DNA from: Planctomycetaceae bacterium
GTDB lineage: Bacteria; Planctomycetota; Phycisphaerae; Phycisphaerales; SM1A02
DNA length: 20,741 bases
Assembly (NCBI GenBank): GCA_027488265.1
Contig: JAIYCA010000261.1
Location: 1 to 20,741, forward strand
Reading direction: 5' to 3'
In this document: positions 1 through 9,442 of the stretch, piece after piece
Position numbering within the stretch: position 1 is the stretch's first letter
Layout: each line of letters starts with the position of its first letter
The notes under the pieces: model-generated
The model's database searches: none
What the model saw: only the letters and a program-made list of their open reading frames with translations
What the model was told of the DNA's origin: nothing
Position numbers and translations under genes: made by a program

Positions 1-220
1 AGGTCGCGAAACGCATCCATCCGATGACCGCGTTGCCGCGCACGCTCCAGTTGCCGATCGCGCGGACTGCGAGCGCGAGGAACGGGGGGATGACGACGAG
101 CGTCGTAATCAGGAGTGCCGCCGCGACGCCAGGCCCAAGCGGGGTTTCCGCGAGGACGCATGGGGGACGTGCAGCGTCTAGCGCAGAATTCAGCAGAGAG
201 AGGGAAGTCGCGAAAAGCAC
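1..220 (-). CDS. N-terminal part of an unidentified membrane protein, cut by the left edge
   Basis: Reading the minus strand from a GTG at 220 gives 73 open codons to the left edge. The product has two hydrophobic stretches: residues 1-14 (VLFATSLSLLNSAL) and a longer one at about 32-52 (AAALLITTLVVIPPFLALAV), followed by a charged segment with GNWSVRGN and GWMRF. The second stretch fits a transmembrane helix. The + strand frames over the same bases read as Arg/Ser/Ala-rich shadow peptides, while this frame has mostly G or C at third codon positions, as the surrounding genes do. The GTG has a GGAG about 11 nt upstream, slightly far. A TTG at 271 in the same frame is an alternative without a Shine-Dalgarno. 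The gene would be divergent from carB. I do not recognise the family, and most of the protein lies outside the window. Confidence 0.5.
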   Translation of the reverse strand, partial: MLFATSLSLLNSALDAARPPCVLAETPLGPGVAAALLITTLVVIPPFLALAVRAIGNWSVRGNAVIGWMRFAT

Positions 221-480
221 TCGGGATATGGCTCCAAAGGGAACCGTCGCCTCCCGCGGAGCGGCTGTCAACCGAGCGCGCGCGAAGCGGCCACGAACAG
301 GGACCATTTCGGGTATGCTCGTACGGATTTTGCGCGGGGCTCGGCAACGGGCTTCAAGCGAAATCGCCGCCCGCCGTTTCGACATCGCCCGCCTTTCCGA
401 CATCGCAACGCCTTCCGCCTTCTTGACCCGCGTCCGGCACAACCGGTCGCAGGGGGACGGTCCAACAGACCGACGACGCT
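221..480. other. Divergent intergenic region upstream of carB
   Basis: These 260 bases lie between the presumed minus-strand gene and carB. They should hold both promoters, but I find no convincing -35/-10 pair. A TATGCT at 314-319 is the best -10-like hexamer toward carB, and nothing resembling TTGACA sits 16-18 nt upstream of it. No strong hairpin or RNA gene is apparent. The + strand frames that stay open here read as low-complexity Arg/Ala/Ser peptides and are not credible genes. Confidence 0.4.
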
Positions 481-3978
<3,498 letters not shown>

Positions 3979-4057
3979 CGGCGGGGGGCGCGTCGCGGCG
4001 CCTCTCGCGACTCCCCTCGCGGCTTCTCGCGCGCATCCGCGAGCCTGAAGCCCACGC

Positions 4058-4063
4058 TACACT
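4058..4063 (+). promoter_or_regulatory. Candidate -10 hexamer for a leaderless nuoH transcript
   Basis: TACACT ends 9 nt before the nuoH ATG, so transcription would begin at or within a few bases of the start codon. No Shine-Dalgarno is present between them. The same hexamer occurs ahead of purL at 11214-11219. No good -35 is visible 16-18 nt upstream, so this is only a candidate. Confidence 0.4.
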
Positions 4064-4072
4064 TCGCGCCCT

Positions 4073-5395
4073 ATGCTCGCGGGTCTCAACCTCCAGCTCA
4101 CGCCGGAAATCGTTCAGCTCCTGGTCAACGTCGGACTCATCTTCGCGATGGTCCACGTGATCTTGGGTGGGTGTGCGTACGCCATCATGCTCGAGCGCAA
4201 GCTCAGCGCGTGGATGCAAGATCGCATCGGACCGAACCGCGTCGGCCCGCAGGGGCTCCTTCAGCCGATCGCCGACGGCATCAAGTTCATGCTGAAGGAA
4301 GACTACAACCCAACCGGCGTCGACAAGGCGCTCTTCTTCTTGGCGCCAGGCTTCATCGTTGCGCCGGCGATCATGGGTTTCGTCGTGATTCCTTGGGCTG
4401 GGCAGATTGATCTCACCGGCCTCGTGCAATGGCTCGGCGTTGCGGTTCCGGGCGCGGCGTATTCGGTTCGCCTGATCGGCGCCGACATCAACATCGGTGT
4501 TGTCTATCTCCTCGCGACGGCTGCGGTTGGCGTCTACGGCGTCAGCCTCGGCGGATGGGCGAGCAACAACAAGTGGTCGTTCCTCGGAGGTCTGCGCGCG
4601 AGTGCCCAGATGATTTCCTACGAAATTCCGATGGGTTTGGCGCTTCTCTGCGTGGTGCTTGCGGCCGGCACATTCGCGCCGTACACGATCGTCGAGCAGC
4701 AGCTCAATGGTCAGTGGAACCTCGTCCAACAGCCGCTCGCCGCGGTCATCTTCTACGTCTGCTTGCTCGCGGAAGCGAACCGCGCGCCGTTTGACTTGGC
4801 GGAAGCTGAAAGCGAACTCATCGGTGGCTACCACACCGAGTATTCCTCGATGAAGTTCGCGCTGTTCTTCCTCGGCGAGTACTTCCACATCGTGACGGGT
4901 TCGGCGTTCTTCGTCGTGCTCTTCATGGGCGGTTGGTCGGTGAATCCGTTCACTGGCCTCGACCTCCCCGTCGAAGGTGGACCGCTCCTCATGCTTGCGC
5001 AGATTGCGGTTGTGCTCGGCAAGGTGACGCTGATGGTTTCGCTCACGATGGCGATCCGTTGGACGCTTCCGCGATTCCGTTTCGATCAGCTCATGCGCCT
5101 CTCGTGGGAAGGCATGATTCCTGTGTCGCTCATCCTCCTCCTCATGGTGTCGTTCTTCGTCTACTTCGACGCGACCGGCTTCCTCTGGGCGGGCTCGCTC
5201 GGCGCGATGGCGCTGATCTACTTCCTCTCGCCGATCATGAGCGGCCACGTTGAAGCGAATCAACGCATTCGCATGATCGGTAGCCGCTTCAGCCCGCTCG
5301 TTGAAGACGGAACGGGTCTCGCTGGTCGGCCGGGCGTCGCGCTCGATGACCGCGCGATTCCTGATCCGCGCCAAGGCCTGATGTCGCAGCACTGA
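4073..5395 (+). CDS. nuoH: NADH-quinone oxidoreductase subunit H (complex I membrane subunit)
   Basis: NuoH is a polytopic inner-membrane subunit of respiratory complex I that joins the peripheral arm to the membrane arm and forms part of the quinone-binding chamber. Family hallmarks are visible: the cytoplasmic loop ERKLSAWMQDRIGPNRVGPQ at residues 41-60, followed by GLLQPIADGIKFMLKED, and later AEAESELIGGYHTEYSSMKF. Hydrophobic helices occupy most of the chain. At 440 residues it is clearly longer than typical NuoH (about 325-345), with a hydrophilic C-terminal tail of roughly 45 residues after the last helix (from about VEANQRIRMIG onward). It stands alone between carB and unrelated genes. 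No other nuo gene is in the window, so the rest of complex I must be elsewhere. The ATG lacks a Shine-Dalgarno and may be leaderless. Confidence 0.97.
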   Translation: MLAGLNLQLTPEIVQLLVNVGLIFAMVHVILGGCAYAIMLERKLSAWMQDRIGPNRVGPQGLLQPIADGIKFMLKEDYNPTGVDKALFFLAPGFIVAPAIMGFVVIPWAGQIDLTGLVQWLGVAVPGAAYSVRLIGADINIGVVYLLATAAVGVYGVSLGGWASNNKWSFLGGLRASAQMISYEIPMGLALLCVVLAAGTFAPYTIVEQQLNGQWNLVQQPLAAVIFYVCLLAEANRAPFDLAEAESELIGGYHTEYSSMKFALFFLGEYFHIVTGSAFFVVLFMGGWSVNPFTGLDLPVEGGPLLMLAQIAVVLGKVTLMVSLTMAIRWTLPRFRFDQLMRLSWEGMIPVSLILLLMVSFFVYFDATGFLWAGSLGAMALIYFLSPIMSGHVEANQRIRMIGSRFSPLVEDGTGLAGRPGVALDDRAIPDPRQGLMSQH

Positions 5396-5428
5396 CGCGA
5401 CGCGCCACGGATTTCCCAATCGAACGCG

Positions 5429-5623
5429 ATGATCCAGTCGCTCCTCGGACTTCTCTCACTCGGGTTCGCGACGCGCTTTCGCGTCGGGGGCGCGTATTGG
5501 AAGTGGCGCAAGGAAACGGCGTTTGGCGTGGACGAGTCGAAGTGGCCATCCGCGGCGGATCGACGCCATGCGATGCTCGACTACGCGCGCTGGGCGTGGC
5601 GCATGCGGAAGCATGTGCGATGA
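5429..5623 (+). CDS. Small hypothetical protein (64 residues)
   Basis: The ORF begins 33 nt after nuoH. It encodes a hydrophobic N-terminus (MIQSLLGLLSLGF) followed by a basic, aromatic-rich body with GGAYWKWRKETAFG, RRHAMLDYARWAW and a final RMRKHVR. Five tryptophans in 64 residues and the membrane-leaning N-terminus are not what a random GC-rich frame usually gives, and third codon positions favour G and C. There is no Shine-Dalgarno, as for several other genes here. It could be co-transcribed with nuoH and might be a small membrane-associated protein. I recognise no family and assign no function. Confidence 0.55.
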   Translation: MIQSLLGLLSLGFATRFRVGGAYWKWRKETAFGVDESKWPSAADRRHAMLDYARWAWRMRKHVR

Positions 5624-5737
5624 TTGAGCGTTGCCGACTCGCTTCGCTTTCGCTCGCTCTGGCGTGATTCGCGCCACAGGGAGCCGCCGCAGCGGCGACC
5701 GCCAGAACATTGAGCGCTCGCGACTCGCTTCGCTTTC
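5623..5737. repeat. Pair of 29-bp imperfect direct repeats flanking a hairpin-rich spacer
   Basis: Copies lie at 5623-5651 and 5709-5737. Both begin ATTGAGCG and end CGACTCGCTTCGCTTTC, and differ at three positions within the 4-nt stretch between. The 57 nt separating them can fold: TGGCG (5660-5664) pairs with CGCCA (5672-5676), CGCCGC and GCGGCG face each other at 5685-5697, and TCTGGCG (5658-5664) can alternatively pair with CGCCAGA (5700-5706). The first copy starts on the last base of the small ORF's stop codon. No coding function is apparent. It may be a decayed repetitive element or a structured transcript end. Confidence 0.6.
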
Positions 5738-5744
5738 TTCGCGA

Positions 5745-5764
5745 AAAAAGTTCTTCGACTTTTT
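5745..5764 (+). terminator. AT-rich hairpin upstream of radA
   Basis: AAAAAGT (5745-5751), loop TCTTCG, then ACTTTTT (5758-5764) form a perfect 7-bp stem whose descending arm supplies a T-run. It follows the second 29-bp repeat and lies 59 nt before radA. It could end the nuoH/small-ORF transcript. The stem is AT-rich and therefore weak, so termination is uncertain. Confidence 0.4.
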
Positions 5765-5823
5765 GCACCAAACTTTTTCCGAACATCGGGGAGTGGCGCA
5801 AAGCGTCGGTATCGTCGCGCCCC

Positions 5824-7410
5824 ATGGGAAAGACACGCATCGAATTTTTGTGCCGTGACTGCGGCGCCAATCACCCGAAGTGGCAGGGGAAGTGCCCAGA
5901 TTGCGGCGCTTGGGACAGCCTTGAGAAGTTTGCCGTTGAGGTTGAAGCGACGAAGCCGGGCGCCGGACCAATTTGGGGCGGCGCTGATGGCGCCACGCCG
6001 GAGGAAGCCGAACTTCTGGCGCGGTCGGGCATCGGTCGCGCGGTTGCGCTTTCGGAGGTCCCTGAGGCGCAGGTACCGCGGATCCCAACAGGAATCAGCG
6101 AGTTCGATCGCGTGCTCGGAGGTGGCGTCGTTCCTGGGTCAGTCATGCTTCTCGGTGGCGATCCAGGCATCGGTAAGAGCACGCTTCTGATGCAGGTAGC
6201 CGCATCGATCGCGGTGGGTGGAGGGACCGCGCTCTACGCGTCGAGCGAAGAGAGTCCGCAGCAGGTGCGATTGCGCGCGGAGCGACTTGAGCCCGTGGTG
6301 CGCGCAGGCGGAGCAAAGGCGCTTGGCGAGCGGCTGTTGGTGCTTGGCGAGACGAATGTCGCGCGCATCGTTGAACAGGCTCGGCGCGTGCGCGCATCGC
6401 TCGTACTCGTCGACTCGATTCAACTCGTGCACCGCGCCGACGTGTCGGCCGCTCCGGGCTCGATCGCCCAACTTCGTCGCTGCACGCTCGACCTCGTCGC
6501 GCTCGCGAAGTCGACGGGCTGCGGCGTCGTACTCGTCGGTCACGTCACAAAGGAGGGCGCGCTCGCGGGACCGAAACTGCTTGAGCACCTTGTCGATGTC
6601 GTGCTTGGTTTCGAAGGCGATCGGCACTCAGCGCTTCGCGTTGTACGCGGTGTGAAGAATCGGTTTGGCTCAACGCAGGAAATCGGCCTCTTTGAGATGC
6701 AAGGCGATGGATTGGCTGAGGTCGAAGCGGTGCGTGTGCCGTTGGCGGGTGGGCCGCCAGCGCCGGGGTGTGCGTTCGTCGCGACGATGGCCGGAACACG
6801 CTGTCTACTCGGAGAAGTTCACGCGCTTGTTTCGACGGGTTTTCTCGGAAGCGCGAAGCGTCGTGCGTCCGGTCTCGATTCGAGTCGACTTGCGATGTTG
6901 ATCGCGGTGCTTGAGAAGCACGGCGGCCTGCGACTTGCGGATCAAGATGTCTTCGCGCAGGCGCTTGGCGGCCTGAAAATCGCGGAGCCCGCCGCAGATC
7001 TCTCGATCGCGCTCGCGGTCGCTGGAGCGTTTCTCCACCGCACGCTTCCGCACGGAACGGTGGCGATTGGAGAGGTCGGCCTCACGGGAGAATTGCGCAC
7101 GGTTCCGCAGATTGAACAGCGCGTGCATGAGTCGCTTCGCCGAGGCGCGCGCGTCGTGCTTGTGCCGAGTTCCGCGAAAATCGGCGCGAATGTCGAGCGC
7201 GACGCGCGAAACGAACAACGCGACATTGTGAAAGTTGGCACGATCCAACGCGCACTCGATGTGCTCTCACCAGTGCAACGCACGCTCGCAGGCGCGCACG
7301 ACACGTCCGAAACAGCAGGCGCGATGGACCGCGGCGGACGCGCTTCAACTCGTGAAGTCGCCGAACCGAAAACTGCGGAAGCAAGGAGTGCATCGAAGCG
7401 GCGCATATAG
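5824..7410 (+). CDS. radA: DNA repair protein RadA (Sms)
   Basis: RadA is a RecA-like ATPase/helicase that helps process and branch-migrate recombination intermediates. The ATG at 5824 gives the family N-terminus MGKTRIEFLCRDCG. A C4 zinc finger uses C10, C13, C24 and C27. The Walker A motif GGDPGIGKST is at 111-120, the Walker B-like LVLVDSIQ at about 193-200, and the diagnostic KNRFG at 278-282. A Lon-protease-like domain follows, with GLTGELRTVPQIEQRV and a VLVPSS strand, to about residue 480. At 528 residues it is some 70 longer than usual because of a low-complexity, Ala/Thr/Arg-rich C-terminal tail. The same frame remains open upstream to a TTG at 5710, but that segment is unlike RadA and overlaps the repeat. 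There is no Shine-Dalgarno. TATCGT at 5810-5815 could be a leaderless -10. Confidence 0.97.
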   Translation: MGKTRIEFLCRDCGANHPKWQGKCPDCGAWDSLEKFAVEVEATKPGAGPIWGGADGATPEEAELLARSGIGRAVALSEVPEAQVPRIPTGISEFDRVLGGGVVPGSVMLLGGDPGIGKSTLLMQVAASIAVGGGTALYASSEESPQQVRLRAERLEPVVRAGGAKALGERLLVLGETNVARIVEQARRVRASLVLVDSIQLVHRADVSAAPGSIAQLRRCTLDLVALAKSTGCGVVLVGHVTKEGALAGPKLLEHLVDVVLGFEGDRHSALRVVRGVKNRFGSTQEIGLFEMQGDGLAEVEAVRVPLAGGPPAPGCAFVATMAGTRCLLGEVHALVSTGFLGSAKRRASGLDSSRLAMLIAVLEKHGGLRLADQDVFAQALGGLKIAEPAADLSIALAVAGAFLHRTLPHGTVAIGEVGLTGELRTVPQIEQRVHESLRRGARVVLVPSSAKIGANVERDARNEQRDIVKVGTIQRALDVLSPVQRTLAGAHDTSETAGAMDRGGRASTREVAEPKTAEARSASKRRI

Positions 7411-7854
7411 CGCGCCGTCCGCACTGCGCGATCTCTCAGAGAGACGCTTGAGCGACTGAACTGTGACCGAGCGGCGGCCCACATGCACCCCGTCAGAACG
7501 GCGCGGCGACTGAGAACTGCGCTCGAATCGAGGGCGCGAAAGAATGAAGAGGCGGATCTTGCCGACCCGCATGGTCGGCCTGCTGGCCCGCTCAAGAAAA
7601 ACATAAATGCAATTCGTAGAGGTACTTAAGTGTCGTGCGGCGCGGCGGAACCATTGCGCTCGCCCAACACATTTCCCGCCGACTAGACGAGTTGCTCACG
7701 AGTCTGTAAGTTTCCCGCTCATCAATTCGGCCAGAGTCGGCCGATGATGGAGAACCGTCCGGCCGTGTCCTTTGGTGGTCACGGCAATAGGCGGACGGGT
7801 GGATGACGTGGACCGTTGAACCCGGTCCCAAAACTAGTACGGAGAGTTTCATAC
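7411..7854 (+). other. Long intergenic region and probable 5' leader of the first porin
   Basis: These 444 bases hold no credible gene. A perfect 7-bp hairpin, GCCGACC/GGTCGGC, lies at 7561-7579 but has no T-run, so it is at best a poor radA terminator. An AT-rich patch follows (about 7591-7630, with AAGAAAAACATAAATGC and GGTACTTAAG) and is the likeliest promoter area, though I cannot point to a convincing -35/-10 pair. The 3' third is rich in nested inverted repeats. Confidence 0.5.
7755..7828 (+). promoter_or_regulatory. Structured 5' leader element ahead of the first porin
   Basis: CCGTCC (7755-7760) can pair with GGACGG (7793-7798), enclosing an inner stem CCGTG (7763-7767)/CACGG (7780-7784) with a 12-nt loop. 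A separate stem GGACC (7810-7814)/GGTCC (7824-7828) follows. The Shine-Dalgarno GGAGAG at 7841-7846 is left unpaired, 8 nt before the ATG. Abundant porins are often controlled through their leaders, so a regulatory RNA structure is plausible. It matches no riboswitch class I know. Confidence 0.4.
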
Positions 7855-9210
7855 ATGAGTCTCACCAAGACCGTCGGCTTCTTCGCCGGTACGACCCTCG
7901 CCATCGGTGGCGCGGCTTTCGGCGCTGATCAGAACAGCGAACTCGCGGCAGAAGTCGCGAACCTCAAGGCACAGATCGCCGAGATGAAGAACTCGCAAGG
8001 CGATGCGTGGCTCACCGAGCAGCGCGCCTCTGAGATCCGCGGAATCGTGACCGACGTCCTCGCGGACGCGGACACCCGCTCGAGCCTCCAAGGCAGCGGC
8101 GCTGGCGCCGGCTACAACGGCGGCTTCTTCATGTCGTCGGCTGACGGCAACTACTCGATGAAGCTCAACGTTCTCGAGCAAGTTCGCTGGACCTTCAACA
8201 ACCGCAACGACGCGGGCACCGGCGAAGATCAGACCTGGGGCTTCGAGAACAAGCGCACGCGCTTGACCTTCGGCGGCAACATGGTCGACTCGACCTGGTC
8301 GTACAAGGTTGCGTACTACTTCGCATACTCGAACGACGTTGAATTCTTGGGCGTCGACAGCAACGGCGATCCCGTGAATCAGTCACCAGTCCTCGCCGAC
8401 GCGTTCGTGTCGAAGGACATGGGCGGCGGCCTCTCGATGACCGTTGGTCAGTTCAAGCTCCCCTTCTCGGGCGAGTACGGCACCGACGCTGGCAACCTCC
8501 AGTTCAACGATTACTCGACCATCAGCAACGCGTTTGCTGACGGTTACGGCCAAGGCCTCATGCTCTCGTACTCGGCTGACGCGTTCCGCGCGGCTGTTGC
8601 GTACGTCAACGCGCTGAACCAGGTCGACGCGAACTGGGGTTCGGGCTCGCCTTCGGACGAGTTCGCTCTCACCGGCCGCGCCGAGTTCAAGCTCTCGGGC
8701 ACGTGGGATCAGTTCAACAACGCCATGTCGTTCCGTGGCGAAGAGATGGGCGTCCTCATCGGCGCTGGCCTCAACTGGGCTGACTCGAACACCGCTGGCG
8801 ACGGCGACGTGTTCGGCGCAACCGTCGACGTCACCGTCGACTTCGGCGGCGCGAATGTCATGGGTGCCTTCTACTGGGACAACAACGACGACGCTCCGGG
8901 CGGCGCCGAGAACCCATACGGCTTCACCCTCCAGGGCGGCGTGTTCGTCTCTGACGACGTCGAACTCGTTGCTCGCTACGAGTACGGCGACGCTGACACC
9001 AACCTCAACTCGAACGACTTCTCGACGCTGACCTTCGGTGCCAACTGGTACATGGCTCAGAACACCGCGAAGCTCGGCTTCAACTTCGGTTACGCGTTCG
9101 ACGGCATCGGTCTCTGGGAATTCCCAGCGTCCGGCAACAACTGGCTCGCAGACGGCGCTGGCGAAGATGGCCAGTGGATGCTCCAAGCCCAGATGTCGTT
9201 CAGCTTCTGA
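7855..9210 (+). CDS. Outer-membrane porin, OprP/OprO-like beta-barrel
   Basis: The 451-residue precursor begins MSLTKTVGFFAGTTLAIGG, a signal peptide with probable cleavage near residue 23-24 (AFGA). Next come a short coiled-coil-like stretch (about 28-47, AAEVANLKAQIAEMKNS) and a segment at 50-79 (DAWLTEQRASEIRG through DTRSSLQ) that is nearly identical in the next porin. From about 100 the chain is rich in alternating hydrophobic/polar strands, Gly, Asn, Asp and aromatic residues. VGQFKLPFSGEYG resembles the GQFKLPF motif of phosphate-selective-type porins, and the protein ends QMSFSF with a terminal Phe, as barrel proteins do. Codons are strongly skewed to AAC, TTC, GGC, GAC and CTC, suggesting high expression. 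The start is fixed by GGAGAG 8 nt upstream. Pore selectivity cannot be read from the sequence. Confidence 0.88.
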   Translation: MSLTKTVGFFAGTTLAIGGAAFGADQNSELAAEVANLKAQIAEMKNSQGDAWLTEQRASEIRGIVTDVLADADTRSSLQGSGAGAGYNGGFFMSSADGNYSMKLNVLEQVRWTFNNRNDAGTGEDQTWGFENKRTRLTFGGNMVDSTWSYKVAYYFAYSNDVEFLGVDSNGDPVNQSPVLADAFVSKDMGGGLSMTVGQFKLPFSGEYGTDAGNLQFNDYSTISNAFADGYGQGLMLSYSADAFRAAVAYVNALNQVDANWGSGSPSDEFALTGRAEFKLSGTWDQFNNAMSFRGEEMGVLIGAGLNWADSNTAGDGDVFGATVDVTVDFGGANVMGAFYWDNNDDAPGGAENPYGFTLQGGVFVSDDVELVARYEYGDADTNLNSNDFSTLTFGANWYMAQNTAKLGFNFGYAFDGIGLWEFPASGNNWLADGAGEDGQWMLQAQMSFSF

Positions 9211-9217
9211 TTTCAGT

Positions 9218-9272
9218 CAGGCTTCGGCCTGCTGAACAGAGAACGCATCCACCCATCGGGCACTTCGGTGCC
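9218..9272 (+). other. Two TTCG-tetraloop hairpins downstream of the first porin
   Basis: CAGGC-TTCG-GCCTG at 9218-9231 and GGCAC-TTCG-GTGCC at 9259-9272 are perfect 5-bp stems closed by TTCG loops. They lie between the porin stop codon and the intrinsic terminator. Exceptionally stable UUCG hairpins at a 3' end are likely to protect an abundant mRNA from 3' exonucleases. Confidence 0.6.
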
Positions 9273-9289
9273 TGTGAAACAAGGCTCAG

Positions 9290-9325
9290 CCGGCCGCTCC
9301 GCAAGGAGCGGCCGGTTTTCCTTTT
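9290..9325 (+). terminator. Strong intrinsic terminator of the first porin
   Basis: CCGGCCGCTCC (9290-9300) pairs perfectly with GGAGCGGCCGG (9305-9315) across a GCAA (GNRA-type) loop, followed immediately by TTTTCCTTTT. This is an 11-bp GC-rich stem with a T-tract, so transcription of the two porins should be separated here. Confidence 0.92.
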
Positions 9326-9402
9326 GTCGCCGTTGATTGAGCGGCGAATTTCAAACACACGAAATCTGGCGCGTCGTGCGCATCGCTGCCGATATTCGGA
9401 CG

Positions 9403-9419
9403 TGCGGGGATTTCCCGCA
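9403..9419 (+). promoter_or_regulatory. Leader hairpin ahead of the second porin
   Basis: TGCGGG (9403-9408), loop GATTT, CCCGCA (9414-9419) form a perfect 6-bp stem ending 9 nt before the Shine-Dalgarno AAGGAG (9429-9434). A second stem, TCGCCG/CGGCGA, lies at 9327-9347. Either may influence translation or mRNA stability. The sequence gives no further evidence of function. Confidence 0.35.
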
Positions 9420-9442
9420 GTTCAACCGAAGGAGCAGGCAGG

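Noticed and set aside
3992..4011. GTCGCG/CGCGAC hairpin after carB as a terminator
   Set aside because: It is a short 6-bp stem in very GC-rich sequence with no T-tract, and such inverted repeats are expected by chance here.
5623..5737. Two-copy repeat as a CRISPR array
   Set aside because: There are only two imperfect copies, the intervening sequence is itself an inverted-repeat structure, and no cas gene is present.
5710..5823. N-terminal extension of RadA from a TTG at 5710
   Set aside because: The added 38 residues do not resemble RadA, overlap the 29-bp repeat and lie before the standard MGKTRIEFLC start.
7561..7579. Perfect hairpin as a radA terminator
   Set aside because: The stem GCCGACC/GGTCGGC has no T-run on either side close enough for intrinsic termination, so it is recorded only within the intergenic description.
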